Shown: positions 5,979 through 5,996 of the stretch, one piece after another
Layout of the letters: every line of letters starts with the position of its first letter
How positions within the stretch are numbered: the first letter of the stretch is position 1
Origin: Luteococcus sp043424415
GTDB lineage: Bacteria > Actinomycetota > Actinomycetes > Propionibacteriales > Propionibacteriaceae
Length of the DNA stretch: 5,996 nucleotides
Assembly (NCBI RefSeq): GCF_043424415.1
Contig: NZ_JBHWOO010000252.1
Location: 1 to 5,996 of the forward strand
Direction: 5' to 3'
Program-made: the position numbers and the translations under genes
The notes under the pieces: model-generated
The model's input: only the letters and a program-made list of their open reading frames with translations
Told to the model about the DNA's origin: nothing
The model's database searches: none

Positions 5979-5996
5979 GCCGTCGCGGGACCACGT

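Noticed and set aside
1..5996. Search for mobile elements, CRISPR, tRNA or rRNA genes, riboswitches and phage or defence genes
   Set aside because: No direct repeat arrays, transposase motifs, RNA signatures or composition breaks were seen; nearly all bases fall in recognised biosynthetic genes and their control regions.

Overview
The window reads as an ordinary biosynthetic stretch of a high-GC actinobacterial chromosome. Support comes from strong G/C preference at third codon positions, a Streptomyces-type BioB, a BioQ-like TetR regulator beside bioB, and ARG-box-like sites before argC. A propionibacterium-type genome would fit, but the sequence alone does not fix the genus.

Layout, left to right. 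Positions 1-4079 hold an arginine biosynthesis operon on the minus strand. It is read right to left as argC, argJ, argB and argD, and argD runs off the left edge. Each junction is a 4-base ATGA overlap of stop and start. Together the four enzymes cover acetylglutamate kinase (ArgB), acetylglutamyl-phosphate reductase (ArgC), acetylornithine aminotransferase (ArgD) and ornithine acetyltransferase (ArgJ), which is the acetyl cycle from N-acetylglutamate to ornithine. The start of argC sits in or beside two AT-rich palindromes, 20 bp centre to centre, that look like tandem ArgR operators.

Positions 4150-4704 hold a TetR-family repressor gene, also on the minus strand. Positions 4839-5897 hold bioB (biotin synthase) on the plus strand. 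The two genes diverge from a 134-bp intergenic region with two identical 15-bp palindromes (TTGAAC-GGT-GTTCAA) spaced 21 bp apart. The site form and the gene order match the biotin repressor BioQ, so the regulator probably controls itself and bioB. After bioB there is a perfect 18-bp stem-loop without a U-tract, probably a terminator.

No RNA gene, mobile element, CRISPR array or obviously new system was seen. The most useful observations are regulatory: the paired BioQ-type operators with extra half-sites, the tandem ARG boxes on an argC start without a Shine-Dalgarno sequence, and the lack of a clear terminator between bioQ and the arg operon.
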